DNA from: Nocardioides acrostichi
Lineage (GTDB): Bacteria > Actinomycetota > Actinomycetes > Propionibacteriales > Nocardioidaceae
Length of the DNA: 64,000 nt
Direction: 5' to 3'
Assembly: GCF_015319165.1 (NCBI RefSeq)
Contig: NZ_JADIVZ010000003.1
Location: 1 to 64,000 of the forward strand
The translations under genes and the position numbers were made by a program. The notes below the pieces were generated by a model. The model did no database searches, was not told the DNA's origin, and saw nothing but the letters and a program-made list of their open reading frames with translations. This document shows, in pieces, positions 40,456 through 49,593 of the stretch; the stretch's first letter is position 1; each line of letters starts with the position of its first letter.

Positions 40456-42606
40456 GTGGCTCGACGAGCCCAGCGCCGTGGCGGCGCCCAGCGTTCCCAG
40501 CGACGGGTTCGCGACCTCGACAACGAGGGCATCATCCCGATCCTGGCGCGTGCCGTGCGCGAGGTCGAGGGTTCCGCCCAGCGAGGCAGCCTGCCGGGCT
40601 CGGCTCGCACGAAGTTCCAGGTCGTCGGCCTGTTGGTGCGCGAGGAGCGGGCCCGGGTCAAGGCCGACACCGACAGCACCGAGTCGCACCGCGCCGAGCA
40701 GCTCAAGCGCCTCGACGGCATCGCCACCATCCTGGCCAAGACGGCCACCCGCGACACGACGCTGCTCTACCTGCTCGGCGAGGACGCCGAGATCGGTGAC
40801 GAGGCCCGCGACCTGCGCCTGGACATGCTGCGTCGCGGTGGCGTCGAGCCCGAGCCGGCCGAGATCGAGGACGACGCCGCCGAGGTCGTACCCGATCGCG
40901 GTGTGCTCCCGACGTCCGTGGTCTCCCGACGCCTCTCGAACCCCTTCCTCCAGCCGGACTTCTCGGGTGTCGACCTGCGCCAGCGTCCCCGCCGACTGGC
41001 CGGGTGGGAGCTGCTCGGCCCGCTGTTCCGGTCCTTCGAGTACGGCGGCGCCTCGGCCTGCATGCCGCTGCCCGAGCACGCCTCGACCGCGGCCGGCGGC
41101 GGGCGGGTGCTCATGCACCACCAGGCCCAGGTCGTGGCCGCCGCCTCGGAGGGGCATCGCACCTACCTGCTGGCCGACGAGCCGGGACTCGGCAAGACCG
41201 CGCAGGCTCTGCTCGCCGCCGAGGCTGCCGGCGCCTTCCCGCTGCTGGTGGTCGTGCCCAACGTCGTCAAGACCTCCTGGGCTCGCGAGGCCGCGCACTG
41301 GGTGCCCGACCGCACCGTCACCGTGATCCACGGCGACGGCGAGGCCGTCGACGGGTTCGCCGACATCTTCGTGGTCAACTACGAGATCCTCGACCGCCAC
41401 GTCGGCTGGCTCGGTGGCCTCGGGTTCCGCGGCATGGTCGTCGACGAGGCGCACTTCATCAAGAACAAGGCCTCACAGCGCTCCCAGCACGTGCTGCACC
41501 TCTCCGAGCGGATCCGCGCGCGCTACGCACGCCCGCTGCTCATGGCGCTCACGGGCACGCCGCTCATCAACGACATCGAGGACTTCCGCGCCATCTGGCA
41601 GTTCCTGGGCTGGATCGACGACAAGGTTCCGCTCGGGCCGCTCGTCGCGGCGCTCGAGGAGACCGGCCTGACGCCGGCCGACGGACCGTCGTTCTACGGC
41701 GCGGCCCGCACCTGCGTCGTCAACCAGGGCATCGTCCGGCGCCGCAAGGTCGACGTCGCCTCCGACATCCCGGCCCGCCGTGTCGCCGACCTGCCCGTCG
41801 AGCTCGACGGTGCCGTGGGCCGCTCGATCCGCGAGGCCGAACGCGAGCTCGCTGCGCGGCTGGTCTCGCGCTACCACACGGCCATGGCGACCCGGACCTC
41901 CGGACGCACCGTCGAGGGCATCGACCACGAGCTGGTGCGTCGTGTCGCCGGTTGGGAGCTCGAGGACTCCTCATCGGCCAAGGACGGCGAGAACGTGTTC
42001 ACCATGGTGCGCCGCATCGGCCAGGCCAAGGCCGGGCTGGCCGCCGACTACGCCGCCCAGCTGGCCCGCAACGTGGGCAAGGTCGTGTTCTTCGCCAAGC
42101 ACGTCGACGTCATGGACGCCGCCGAGAAGGTCTTCGCCGAGCGCGGCCTGCGCTACACCTCCGTGCGAGGAGACCAGAGCGCCAAGGCGCGCACCGAGGC
42201 CATCGACGGGTTCGTCAACGACCCCGAGGTCTCGGTCATCGTGTGCTCGCTCATGGCGGCCGGCGTCGGCCTGAACCTCCAGGTCGCCTCGAACCTCGTG
42301 CTGGCCGAGCTGTCGTGGACCGACGCCGAGCAGACCCAGGCGATCGACCGGATCCACCGCATCGGTCAGGACGAGCCGGTCACCGCGTGGCGCGTCATCG
42401 CCTCGCAGACCATCGACACCCGCATCGCGGAGCTCATCGACTCCAAGGCCGGGCTCGCCGCCCGCGCACTGGACGGCTCCGACGAGGAGGTCGGCGGCTC
42501 TGCCGACGTGCAGCTCGAGGCACTGGTCACCCTGCTCACCGACGCGTTGCGAGCCGAGGAGGCCGCGGGGGTGCCGCGCGTGAACACGGTCACCTCCATC
42601 GCCTGA
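40456..42606 (+). CDS. SNF2-family DEAD/DEAH ATPase (RapA-like helicase)
   Basis: The 716-residue protein has the SNF2 motor: motif I LADEPGLGKTAQALLAAEA, DEAH in MVVDEAHFIKNKASQ, LTGTPLIND, and in lobe 2 VVFFAKHVDVMDAAEKVF, SLMAAGVGLNLQVASNLV and QAIDRIHRIGQDEPVTAWR. An N-terminal 200-residue helical region is unassigned. GTG 40456 is chosen because GGAGGAG lies just upstream; the longer frame to 40282 lacks such a site. SNF2 proteins remodel protein-DNA or RNA polymerase complexes. It appears to be a stand-alone chromosomal gene. Confidence 0.9.
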   Translation: MARRAQRRGGAQRSQRRVRDLDNEGIIPILARAVREVEGSAQRGSLPGSARTKFQVVGLLVREERARVKADTDSTESHRAEQLKRLDGIATILAKTATRDTTLLYLLGEDAEIGDEARDLRLDMLRRGGVEPEPAEIEDDAAEVVPDRGVLPTSVVSRRLSNPFLQPDFSGVDLRQRPRRLAGWELLGPLFRSFEYGGASACMPLPEHASTAAGGGRVLMHHQAQVVAAASEGHRTYLLADEPGLGKTAQALLAAEAAGAFPLLVVVPNVVKTSWAREAAHWVPDRTVTVIHGDGEAVDGFADIFVVNYEILDRHVGWLGGLGFRGMVVDEAHFIKNKASQRSQHVLHLSERIRARYARPLLMALTGTPLINDIEDFRAIWQFLGWIDDKVPLGPLVAALEETGLTPADGPSFYGAARTCVVNQGIVRRRKVDVASDIPARRVADLPVELDGAVGRSIREAERELAARLVSRYHTAMATRTSGRTVEGIDHELVRRVAGWELEDSSSAKDGENVFTMVRRIGQAKAGLAADYAAQLARNVGKVVFFAKHVDVMDAAEKVFAERGLRYTSVRGDQSAKARTEAIDGFVNDPEVSVIVCSLMAAGVGLNLQVASNLVLAELSWTDAEQTQAIDRIHRIGQDEPVTAWRVIASQTIDTRIAELIDSKAGLAARALDGSDEEVGGSADVQLEALVTLLTDALRAEEAAGVPRVNTVTSIA

Positions 42607-42631
42607 TCGGCCATCGCGTAGGTTCTTCGCC

Positions 42632-43495
42632 GTGAGCCAGCACACGGTGGACCTCTCCGGCCAGACCTACGTCGTCACCGGCGCCAACTCCGGTCTCGGG
42701 CTCGAGACGGCGCGCAAGATCGCGGCTGGGGGCGGGCACGTCGTCCTGGCAGTGCGCGACGTCGCCAAGGGCGAGCAGGCGGCCGCCCGCGTCGAGGGCT
42801 CCACCGAGGTGCTCCGGCTCGACCTCTCCGACCTCTCCTCGGTGCGGGCGTTCGCCGAGGCCTGGGATCGCCCCATCGCGGGGCTGGTCAACAACGCCGG
42901 CATCATGATGGTGGCCGAGGGCCGCACCGTCGACGGCTTCGAGCGCCAGATCGGCACCAACCACTTCGGGCACTTCGCGCTGACGAACCTGCTGCTGCCT
43001 CACGTGACCGGTCGCGTGGTCACGGTCTCCTCGGCTCTGCACCGTGGTCCGCAGCTGGACTTCGACGACCTCGAGCTCTCGCACTCCTACCACCCGACCC
43101 GGGCCTACCAGTCCTCCAAGCTGGCCAACTTGCTCTTCACCGCCGGTCTCACCTCGCGGCTGGCGGCCGCCGGCTCCGCGGTGACGGCGCACGCCGCGCA
43201 CCCGGGCTACTCCGCCACCAATCTCCAAAGCCACCACGCCAACCCGCTGGTCGCCAAGGTGATGACGGTGGGCAACAAGCTGATCGCGACCTCCCCGGAG
43301 TTCGGTGCCCGGCCCACCTTCCACGCGCTGACCGCCGACGTGCCGGCCGGCTCGTTCGTCGGCCCCACCAAGCTCGGCGGCATGCGCGGGGCCCCGGGCG
43401 TCGTCACGCCGACCGCCCAGGCCCGGGACGCCGAGGCCGCCGAGCGGCTGTGGGCGATCTCCGAGGAGCGCACCGGGGCCACCTGGCCCCTCTGA
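42632..43495 (+). CDS. short-chain dehydrogenase/reductase
   Basis: The 287-residue SDR has TYVVTGANSGLGLETARKIA (cofactor glycines), LVNNAGIMM (NNAG), VVTVSSALH (catalytic Ser) and YQSSKLANLLF (YxxxK). The layout resembles retinol dehydrogenase/WW-oxidoreductase-like SDRs, which act on retinoids, sterols and other lipids. GTG 42632 lies 26 nt after the SNF2 stop. Together with the nearby dehydrogenases it fits a lipid-oxidation neighbourhood. Confidence 0.9.
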   Translation: MSQHTVDLSGQTYVVTGANSGLGLETARKIAAGGGHVVLAVRDVAKGEQAAARVEGSTEVLRLDLSDLSSVRAFAEAWDRPIAGLVNNAGIMMVAEGRTVDGFERQIGTNHFGHFALTNLLLPHVTGRVVTVSSALHRGPQLDFDDLELSHSYHPTRAYQSSKLANLLFTAGLTSRLAAAGSAVTAHAAHPGYSATNLQSHHANPLVAKVMTVGNKLIATSPEFGARPTFHALTADVPAGSFVGPTKLGGMRGAPGVVTPTAQARDAEAAERLWAISEERTGATWPL

Positions 43496-43505
43496 TACCC
43501 CTCGG

Positions 43506-43565
43506 TTGGGCAGAAGCCTCCGCGACCGTCATAATCGGGCACGTCGCAGCGGCGGATCGCCGCTG
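43506..43565 (+). promoter_or_regulatory. promoter and leader hairpin of the secreted hydrolase gene
   Basis: TTGGGC (43506-43511), an 18-nt spacer and CATAAT (43530-43535) form a recognisable promoter. In the leader, CAGCGGCG (43547-43554) and CGCCGCTG (43558-43565) form an 8-bp hairpin just before the GAGGGGA ribosome site, which might affect translation. Confidence 0.5.
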
Positions 43566-43581
43566 ATGAGGGGAATGAGAC

Positions 43582-44388
43582 GTGGTCAAGCGAGTCTTCC
43601 AGGTGGCTGCCGCCGCCGTCCTTGCCATGCTCCTGGTCTTCGTGACCACGGGCGCGAGCGGTGAGCACCCGGCGGAGAAGGTCGAGACGACGCTTGGCGA
43701 CCAGAAGGCTCGGGTCAACCTGCCGCCGACCAACCGCCCCAAGGGCGTGGCCATCTTCTTCCACGGCCAGGGCGGCAACGTCAACGACAAGATGGAGGGC
43801 CCCTGGCTCGACGCGTTGCGGCGCGACGGCTGGGTCGTGGCCTCCTCGATGTTCCACCGCGAGGCCTGGGGCAACCCGGCTTCCACCGACGACACCAACC
43901 GGCTCTGGGACTGGGCCACCCGTCAGGGCGGCGCCCCGGTCAAGCTCTACATCGGTACCTCGATGGGCGGCTCGACCTCGCTCGACGCGATGGTCTACGG
44001 CAAGCACCACCCGGAGTGCTACTACGGCGTCAAGGTCGCCGTCGACATGTCCACGATGGGCAACGTGCCCGGCGCCAACGGCTACATCCGCAAGGCCTAC
44101 GGTGGTCAGCCCTTCCCGCACGACCGCAACCCGATCAACCTGGCGAACAAGCTCGCCAAGACCGGCGCCACCTTCCGCTTCGTCGCCTCGCCGTACGACC
44201 CGTACGTGCCGTACGAGCTGAACACCGAGGCGATGGCCAACCGACTCAAGGCCCTCGGCGCGGACGTCAGCGTGCGCCCGGTCCAGGGCCCCCACGACGA
44301 CCCCTCGCACTACAGCGCCTACGACCTCGTGAAGTTCGCCAACGAGTGCGCCGGTACGCAGTCCAACGACCCGAGCGATCAGGGCTGA
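43582..44388 (+). CDS. secreted alpha/beta hydrolase
   Basis: The 268-residue protein has a signal peptide (VKRVFQVAAAAVLAMLLVFV ending near GASGEHP). The hydrolase core shows GVAIFFHGQGGNV (oxyanion strand), the nucleophile elbow YIGTSMGGSTS, and late Asp and His in ASPYDPYVPY and QGPHDDPSHY. It may be a secreted esterase or lipase. The start is GTG 43582. A REP-like repeat begins 7 nt after its stop. Confidence 0.8.
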   Translation: MVKRVFQVAAAAVLAMLLVFVTTGASGEHPAEKVETTLGDQKARVNLPPTNRPKGVAIFFHGQGGNVNDKMEGPWLDALRRDGWVVASSMFHREAWGNPASTDDTNRLWDWATRQGGAPVKLYIGTSMGGSTSLDAMVYGKHHPECYYGVKVAVDMSTMGNVPGANGYIRKAYGGQPFPHDRNPINLANKLAKTGATFRFVASPYDPYVPYELNTEAMANRLKALGADVSVRPVQGPHDDPSHYSAYDLVKFANECAGTQSNDPSDQG

Positions 44389-44395
44389 CGCCTCG

Positions 44396-44523
44396 GTGGT
44401 TGAGCCGGGCGAGGCGCTAGCCGAGTCCCGTGTCGAAACCCGGTGAGGCGAAAGTCGGCCCTGTCTTGAGAGTTGCCGGGTTTCGACACGCCTTCGCCTT
44501 CGGCATCCGGCGGCTCAACCACC
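44396..44523. repeat. single REP-like hairpin unit
   Basis: GGTGGTTGAGCCGGGCGAGG opens the unit and CCGGCGGCTCAACCACC closes it, with inner GTCGAAACCCGG and CCGGGTTTCGAC arms, so the 128-nt element can fold end to end. It is the same family as the array at 27123-27789 and again lies between convergent genes. Confidence 0.88.
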
Positions 44524-44931
44524 GCCGACCAGGCGAGGGCCGAAGAGGAAGCGGTCGACCGTGATGCGCAGCGCCACGCGGGCGGGATTCTCCCTCGGCT
44601 GGCGGTAGCGCAGGGCGTACCGCTCGACGGCCCGGGCGACGTCGTCCGGGTCACTCGTGACCACCGCGGTGCCCTCGAGCGTGCTCCAGCGGGCGCCGTC
44701 GACGCAGCACGCGGCCACGCGGCCGGGGGAGCGCAGGTGACGCGCCTTGACCGACGTGCCACCGGTGATCACCCAGGCGCACTCGCGCTCGAGATCGAGA
44801 GCGACGCCGACCGGCACCACGTGCGGGCGCCCGTCGTCGCGCAGGGTGGTGAGCGTGCAGAGGTGCCGCTCGGCCCAGAAGGCGGCCAGCGGCTCGGGCA
44901 GGTCGGCCCAGTCGGGGCGCAGGCTCGGCAT
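44515..44931 (-). CDS. PPOX-class F420-dependent oxidoreductase
   Basis: The 138-residue split-barrel protein has LCTLTTLRDDGRPHVVPVGV, ECAWVITGGTSVKARHL and RVAACCVDGARWSTLEGTAV, typical of F420- or FMN-binding PPOX proteins of actinobacteria. ATG 44931 overlaps the stop of the mannosyltransferase gene (TGATG). Its last codons GGT GGT TGA lie in the neighbouring repeat, which supplies the stop. The substrate is unknown. Confidence 0.88.
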   Translation of the reverse strand: MPSLRPDWADLPEPLAAFWAERHLCTLTTLRDDGRPHVVPVGVALDLERECAWVITGGTSVKARHLRSPGRVAACCVDGARWSTLEGTAVVTSDPDDVARAVERYALRYRQPRENPARVALRITVDRFLFGPRLVGGG

Positions 44932-46619
44932 CAGATCCACCGGCTGAACCAGATGCGGTCCAGCCAGGCGCCGTGGGTGAGCAACCCGTTGGTGAAGATG
45001 GGCCAGAACCACGCGAAGTTCATCACCACGAGCACCACGAAGGTGCCGCTGACGATCACCCCGGCGGTGCGTCGCGCGGTGAGCTCGCGGCTGGGTCCGA
45101 TCAGCCAGCCGATGGCCAGCGTGAGTGCGAGCACCACGAAGGGCAGCATCGCGACCGCGTAGAACAAGAAGATGGGTCGGGTGTCGTACTGAAGCCACGG
45201 CAGCCAGGTCGAGGCCGTGCCCACGACGGCCACCCCGAAGCGCCAGTCGCGTGCGCCCACCCACATCGCCACGGCGAACAGCAGGGCCACGATGCCGCCC
45301 CACCACAGGGTGGGGGTGCCGATCAGCAGCACCTGCCGCAGGCAGTCCGAACCGGCCGGGGCCGTGCAGCCGCGGGTGCCGGGCTGGATGCCGGTGTCGG
45401 CGGCCACGCCGACCGGCCGGTTCAGCAGCAGCCACCCCGAGGGCTGGCTCTGGTAGGTGTGCGTCGAGCAGTTGAGGAAGTGCGTGTGGAACACGTAGAC
45501 GTCGCGGTGGTAGTCCCACAGCGACTCCAGCGCCTGCGGGATGGCGGACAGGCCGTGCTGGTCGGGCTCTGTCGCCGTCGACCAGCGGGCGTCCTTGTCC
45601 GGGTCGTCGGAGACGAACGTCTCGCCGTCGCAGTGCCCCGACCCGGTGAACTGCGTGTACTGCGTGCTGGAGAGGTGGTCCTCGTACTCGCGGTGGTGCA
45701 CCAGGAACCCGGTCCACGAGGTCACATAGACCACGAATGCGACGAGCACGAGGTAGCCGAACGCCGGCAGCGCGTCGCCGACCGCTGCCTTCGGGATCGC
45801 CCACCGCACCCCGAAGCTGCGGCGCGCCCCCGCACTCCAGAACCACACCAGCACGCCGAACGCGGCCAGCGGGTAGACGGCCGTCCACTTGGTGCCGCAG
45901 GCCAGGCCCCAGCACAGACCGCTGACCAGCAGCCACGGGCGCCACAGCGTGGCGCGCACCGGGCCCCAGCCCGAGCGCACGGGTTGACCGTCGGGCACGA
46001 GGCGGGCGAGCCGTGCTCGGTACCAGTCGCGGTCGCAGACGAGCGCGGTGACGGCGCAGAGGATGAAGAAGGCCAGGAAGATGTCGAGCAGGGCGAGCCG
46101 CGAGAGCACGAACTCCAGGCCGTCGAACATGAGGAGGACGCCGGCGACCAGGCCGAGCAGCGTGGAGCCGGTCATGCGGCGGGCGAGCCGGACCATCACC
46201 ACGACCATGAGCGAGCCGACGACGGCCGAGGCGACTCGCCAGCCGAACGGGTCCATGCCGAAGACCCTCTCGCCCGCGCCGATCAGGTACTTGCCGACCT
46301 CGGGGTGCACGATCATCGACGGCCCGTCGGTCCAGAGGCCCTTGGTGGTGCCGTCGAGGATCTTGTCGTTGGCGTCGTCGACGTAGCCCCGCACGAATCC
46401 GTTGTTGACCAGAGACCACGCGTCCTTGGCGTAGTAGGTCTCGTCGAACTCGAACTCGCGTGGCGAGCCGAGGTTCCACAGCCGCAGGAACAGCGCGAGC
46501 AGCCCGAGCCCGATGGTGGCGCTCCAGGAGATGAACGGATCCTCCACCTGGAGGCGACACCGAGCCCGCTGCCAGGCGGACGGCGCGCCGGTCACCGGCT
46601 GCCCCACGCGCTCGCTCAC
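44931..46619 (-). CDS. pmt: protein O-mannosyltransferase (PMT family)
   Basis: The 562-residue membrane enzyme has GT-C features: the first loop FEFDETYYAKDAWSLVNNGF with the catalytic Asp-Glu pair, DGPSMIVHPEVGKYLIG, and about eleven hydrophobic helices ending NFAWFWPIFTNGLLTHGAWL. It transfers mannose from polyprenyl-phosphate mannose to secreted proteins, as Rv1002c does in M. tuberculosis. The start GTG 46619 (VSERVGQP) fits the family length. As in mycobacteria it lies beside rsmI, here with the carboxylate-amine ligase gene in between. Confidence 0.92.
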   Translation of the reverse strand: MSERVGQPVTGAPSAWQRARCRLQVEDPFISWSATIGLGLLALFLRLWNLGSPREFEFDETYYAKDAWSLVNNGFVRGYVDDANDKILDGTTKGLWTDGPSMIVHPEVGKYLIGAGERVFGMDPFGWRVASAVVGSLMVVVMVRLARRMTGSTLLGLVAGVLLMFDGLEFVLSRLALLDIFLAFFILCAVTALVCDRDWYRARLARLVPDGQPVRSGWGPVRATLWRPWLLVSGLCWGLACGTKWTAVYPLAAFGVLVWFWSAGARRSFGVRWAIPKAAVGDALPAFGYLVLVAFVVYVTSWTGFLVHHREYEDHLSSTQYTQFTGSGHCDGETFVSDDPDKDARWSTATEPDQHGLSAIPQALESLWDYHRDVYVFHTHFLNCSTHTYQSQPSGWLLLNRPVGVAADTGIQPGTRGCTAPAGSDCLRQVLLIGTPTLWWGGIVALLFAVAMWVGARDWRFGVAVVGTASTWLPWLQYDTRPIFLFYAVAMLPFVVLALTLAIGWLIGPSRELTARRTAGVIVSGTFVVLVVMNFAWFWPIFTNGLLTHGAWLDRIWFSRWI

Positions 46620-46666
46620 GGTGCGCAACTGTACGGGCGCGCACCCATCGCAGCCCGCATCCGAGC

Positions 46667-47800
46667 TCAGAGACTGGCGCGCAGTTCGCGGACGACGGAC
46701 TCCACCACCGCGGGCAGGTCGCCGCGGGTGCGCTCGGCCACGGCGCGCTGGCGCTGGTAGGAGGCGCCGTCGCGCACGATCGACTCGACTCCGGACAGCT
46801 CGTCGGTGCACCCGAGCCGCTCGGCCACCGGCGCGAGCCGGTGCAGCAGGTCGACCAGGTCGTCGGTGACCAGTCTCTCGGTCGAGGCCGCGTCGAGGAT
46901 CACGATCGCGTCGAGTCCGTAGCGGGCGGCCCGCCACTTGTTCTCCTGCACGTGCCAGGGCGGCAGCACCTCGACGTGCTCGCCGCGGGCGACCCGCTCG
47001 TCGAGATCGACGACCAGGCAGTGGCACAGCGCCACCAGCGCGGCCAGCTCCGGCAGCGTGGAGACGCCGTCGCAGACCCGGTTCTCGAGGGTGCCCAGGT
47101 GCGGGGCGGGGCGCAGATCCCAGCGGATCTCGTCGACGCCGTCGACGACCCCGGTCGTCAACTGGTCGCCGGCGAAGGCCTCGAACTCCGACCAGTGCTG
47201 GAACGTGAACGGCAGGCCGGCCGTGGGCAGCTGCTGGAACATCAGCGCCCGGTTCGAGGCGTACCCGGTGTCGACGCCGGCCCAGATCGGCGAGGAGGCC
47301 GAGAGCGCCTGGAGGTGCGGGTAGTGGGTGAGGAGTCCGGCCAGCACCGGCATGACCCGCTCGACCCGCGGCATGCCGACGTGCACGTGCACGCCCCAGA
47401 TGAGCATCTGCCGGCCCCACCATTGGGTGCGGTTGATGAGCTCCTCGTAGCGGTGACCGGCCGTGAGCTGCTGCGTCGTCCACGAGGCGAACGGGTGGGT
47501 GCCGCCGCCGTAGAGGTCCAGACCGAGCCCGTCGGCCACGGGCACCAGCTCGCCGAGGGTGCGGCGCAGCTCCGCGACGGCAGCGCCGACGGTGTGGTGC
47601 ACGCCGGTCACGAGCTCGACGGTGTTGCGGAGCAGCTCGCGGTGCACCCGCTCGGGCGTGGTGAGCGTGCCGTGGGCGGCCGCGAGGAGGTCGTCGGCAT
47701 CGTTGCGCAGGTCGCGGGAGGAGGCGTCGACCAGCGCCAGCTCCCATTCGACGCCCAGCGTCGGCTCGGGTGACGCGTGGAAGTCGATGTGCACGAGCAC
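46667..47800 (-). CDS. carboxylate-amine ligase (glutamate-cysteine ligase type 2, YbdK-like)
   Basis: The protein of about 377 residues shows TLGVEWELALVD, INRTQWWGRQMLIWGVHVHV, ASNRALMFQQLPTAG and WHVQENKWRAARYGLDA, the GCS2/YbdK blocks. Such enzymes ligate amino acids such as Glu and Cys with ATP; in actinobacteria the exact product is often not glutathione. GTG 47800 is preferred (GTG 47794 is equally possible). It is divergent from rsmI with only 42 nt between the starts, so their promoters overlap. Confidence 0.88.
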   Translation of the reverse strand: MLVHIDFHASPEPTLGVEWELALVDASSRDLRNDADDLLAAAHGTLTTPERVHRELLRNTVELVTGVHHTVGAAVAELRRTLGELVPVADGLGLDLYGGGTHPFASWTTQQLTAGHRYEELINRTQWWGRQMLIWGVHVHVGMPRVERVMPVLAGLLTHYPHLQALSASSPIWAGVDTGYASNRALMFQQLPTAGLPFTFQHWSEFEAFAGDQLTTGVVDGVDEIRWDLRPAPHLGTLENRVCDGVSTLPELAALVALCHCLVVDLDERVARGEHVEVLPPWHVQENKWRAARYGLDAIVILDAASTERLVTDDLVDLLHRLAPVAERLGCTDELSGVESIVRDGASYQRQRAVAERTRGDLPAVVESVVRELRASL

Positions 47801-47842
47801 CAGCGTTCCACACCACCTCGGCCATGGGTGAGGATGAGGTGC

Positions 47843-48730
47843 ATGGCTCAGGATTCCGACGAGGGCGTGCTGGTGCTGGCGGGCACCCCGATCGGTCGGC
47901 CCGACGACGCCCCGCCCCGGCTGGCGGCCGAGCTCGCCGCCGCCGACGTCGTGGCCGCCGAAGACACCCGGCGCCTGCACCGGTTGGTCTCCGACCTCGG
48001 CATCGAGCTCTCGGGCGCCGTCGTGTCGTACTTCGAGGGCAACGAGGCCGCCCGCACCCCGGGGCTCGTGGAGCGGCTGCTCGACGGCGACCGCGTGGTG
48101 CTCGCCACCGACGCCGGCATGCCGAGCGTCTCCGATCCGGGCTACCGGTTGGTGGCCGCCGCGGTCGAGGCCGGCGTCCGCGTGACCGCGGTTCCGGGGC
48201 CGAGCGCGGTGCTCACGGCGCTGGCGTTGAGCGGGCTGCCGGTCGACCGGTTCTGCTTCGAGGGCTTCTTACCCCGGAAGGCCGGTGAGCGGGGCCGCCG
48301 GCTGGCCGACCTGGCAGGAGAGCAGCGCACGCTGGTGTTCTTCGAGGCACCCCACCGCACCGAGGCGACGCTGCGGGCCTTGGCCGAAGCGTTCGGCGAC
48401 GACCGTCCGGCGGCAGTGTGCCGTGAGCTCACCAAGACCTACGAGGAGGTCGTGCGCGGTCCGCTCGCCGAGCTGGCCGACTGGGCGGGCGGGGGCGTGC
48501 GCGGCGAGGTGACGCTGGTGGTGAGCGGGGCGGTGCCGACTGCGAGCGTCGCCGACGACCCGGCGTCGCTGCGCGCGGCCGTCGCCGCCCGCGAGCAGGC
48601 CGGTGAGCGCCGCAAGGACGCCATCCTCGCCGTCGCCCGAGCAGCCGGGCTGCCCAAACGGGTCGTCTACGACGCCGTGCACAAGTCCGCCGGGGCTGAT
48701 GAGCCCGGCGAGGCCGAGGGGGACGCATGA
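47843..48730 (+). CDS. rsmI: 16S rRNA (cytidine-1402 2'-O)-methyltransferase
   Basis: The 295-residue tetrapyrrole-methylase-fold protein has LVLAGTPIGRPDDAPPRLAA, VVAAEDTRRLHRL, VLATDAGMPSVSDPGYRLV, VTAVPGPSAVLTALALSGLP and FFEAPHRTEATLRAL. These are RsmI signatures, although the usual GNLGD turn is replaced by GRPDD. ATG 47843 follows a GAGG site; ATG 47834 is an alternative. It starts a run with the hydrolase and tatD genes that overlap by 4 nt each. Confidence 0.93.
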   Translation: MAQDSDEGVLVLAGTPIGRPDDAPPRLAAELAAADVVAAEDTRRLHRLVSDLGIELSGAVVSYFEGNEAARTPGLVERLLDGDRVVLATDAGMPSVSDPGYRLVAAAVEAGVRVTAVPGPSAVLTALALSGLPVDRFCFEGFLPRKAGERGRRLADLAGEQRTLVFFEAPHRTEATLRALAEAFGDDRPAAVCRELTKTYEEVVRGPLAELADWAGGGVRGEVTLVVSGAVPTASVADDPASLRAAVAAREQAGERRKDAILAVARAAGLPKRVVYDAVHKSAGADEPGEAEGDA

Positions 48731-49593
48731 TCAGCCGGATCGCCGAGGTGGCCCGCGACGGCCTGGTGCTCGACGTGCTCGACGAGGGACCGCTCGTCGC
48801 CGACGACCCGGGTGACGCCGTGGTGCTGCTGCACGGCTTTCCCGAACGTGCCACGAGCTGGCGCGACGTGGCGCCCCTGCTGCACGCCGCCGGGATGCGC
48901 ACCCTGGCGGTCGACCAGCGTGGCTACGCGCCCCGCGCGCGACCGCCGAGGCGGCGCGACTACGTCGCCACGGAACTGGCCGCCGACGCGCTCGCCGTCG
49001 TCGAGGCGGTGCGGGCGCAGGGCGTGCGCCGGGTGCACCTGGCCGGCCACGACTGGGGAGCAGCGGTGGCCTGGGCCGCGGCCGTCCTCGCGCCGCACCT
49101 CGTGACGAGCCTGACCGCCCTCTCCGTGCCACACCCGGGTGCCTTCGCCCGCAGCTGGTTCACCTCGCGCCAGGGCCTGGCCAGCTGGTACATGCTGCTG
49201 TTCAACGTGCCGGGCCTGGCCGAGCGACTCGCCCGGGAGCCGGGTGGTCGCTTCGACCGGCAACTGCTGGCCGCCGGCATGACGCCGGCGGAGGTCGACC
49301 GGTTTCGCCGCGAGATCGTGGACGCCGGGGCGCTGCCGGGCGGGCTGGCCTGGTACCGCGCGATAGCCCTGACGCCTCCGGCGCTGCTGAATCGGCACGT
49401 GAAGGTGCCGACCACGATGGTGTGGGGCCGTCACGACGCCGCCGTCACGTGGGCGCCGGTCAAGCGAACCCGCCGCTACGTCGACGCCGACTACGACCTC
49501 CAGGTGATCCTCGACGCCGGCCACTGGATCCCGACCCAGGCTGCGGGGTTCGTGGCCGATCGGATCATCGAACGCGTCAGGAGCGTCACGTGA
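48727..49593 (+). CDS. alpha/beta hydrolase (epoxide-hydrolase-like)
   Basis: The 288-residue protein has VVLLHGFPERATSWRDV (oxyanion HGFP), the nucleophile elbow LAGHDWGAAVAW (Asp nucleophile, as in epoxide hydrolases), a cap region with Tyr in WYMLLFNVPG, and a late His in DAGHWIPTQA. The Asp nucleophile and HGFP favour an epoxide hydrolase or dehalogenase over an esterase. It overlaps rsmI and tatD by 4 nt at each end. Confidence 0.87.
   Translation: MISRIAEVARDGLVLDVLDEGPLVADDPGDAVVLLHGFPERATSWRDVAPLLHAAGMRTLAVDQRGYAPRARPPRRRDYVATELAADALAVVEAVRAQGVRRVHLAGHDWGAAVAWAAAVLAPHLVTSLTALSVPHPGAFARSWFTSRQGLASWYMLLFNVPGLAERLAREPGGRFDRQLLAAGMTPAEVDRFRREIVDAGALPGGLAWYRAIALTPPALLNRHVKVPTTMVWGRHDAAVTWAPVKRTRRYVDADYDLQVILDAGHWIPTQAAGFVADRIIERVRSVT

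Noticed and set aside
44973-46760. A 595-codon plus-strand frame
   Set aside because: It lies entirely antisense to the mannosyltransferase gene and has low-complexity His/Arg/Gln composition.
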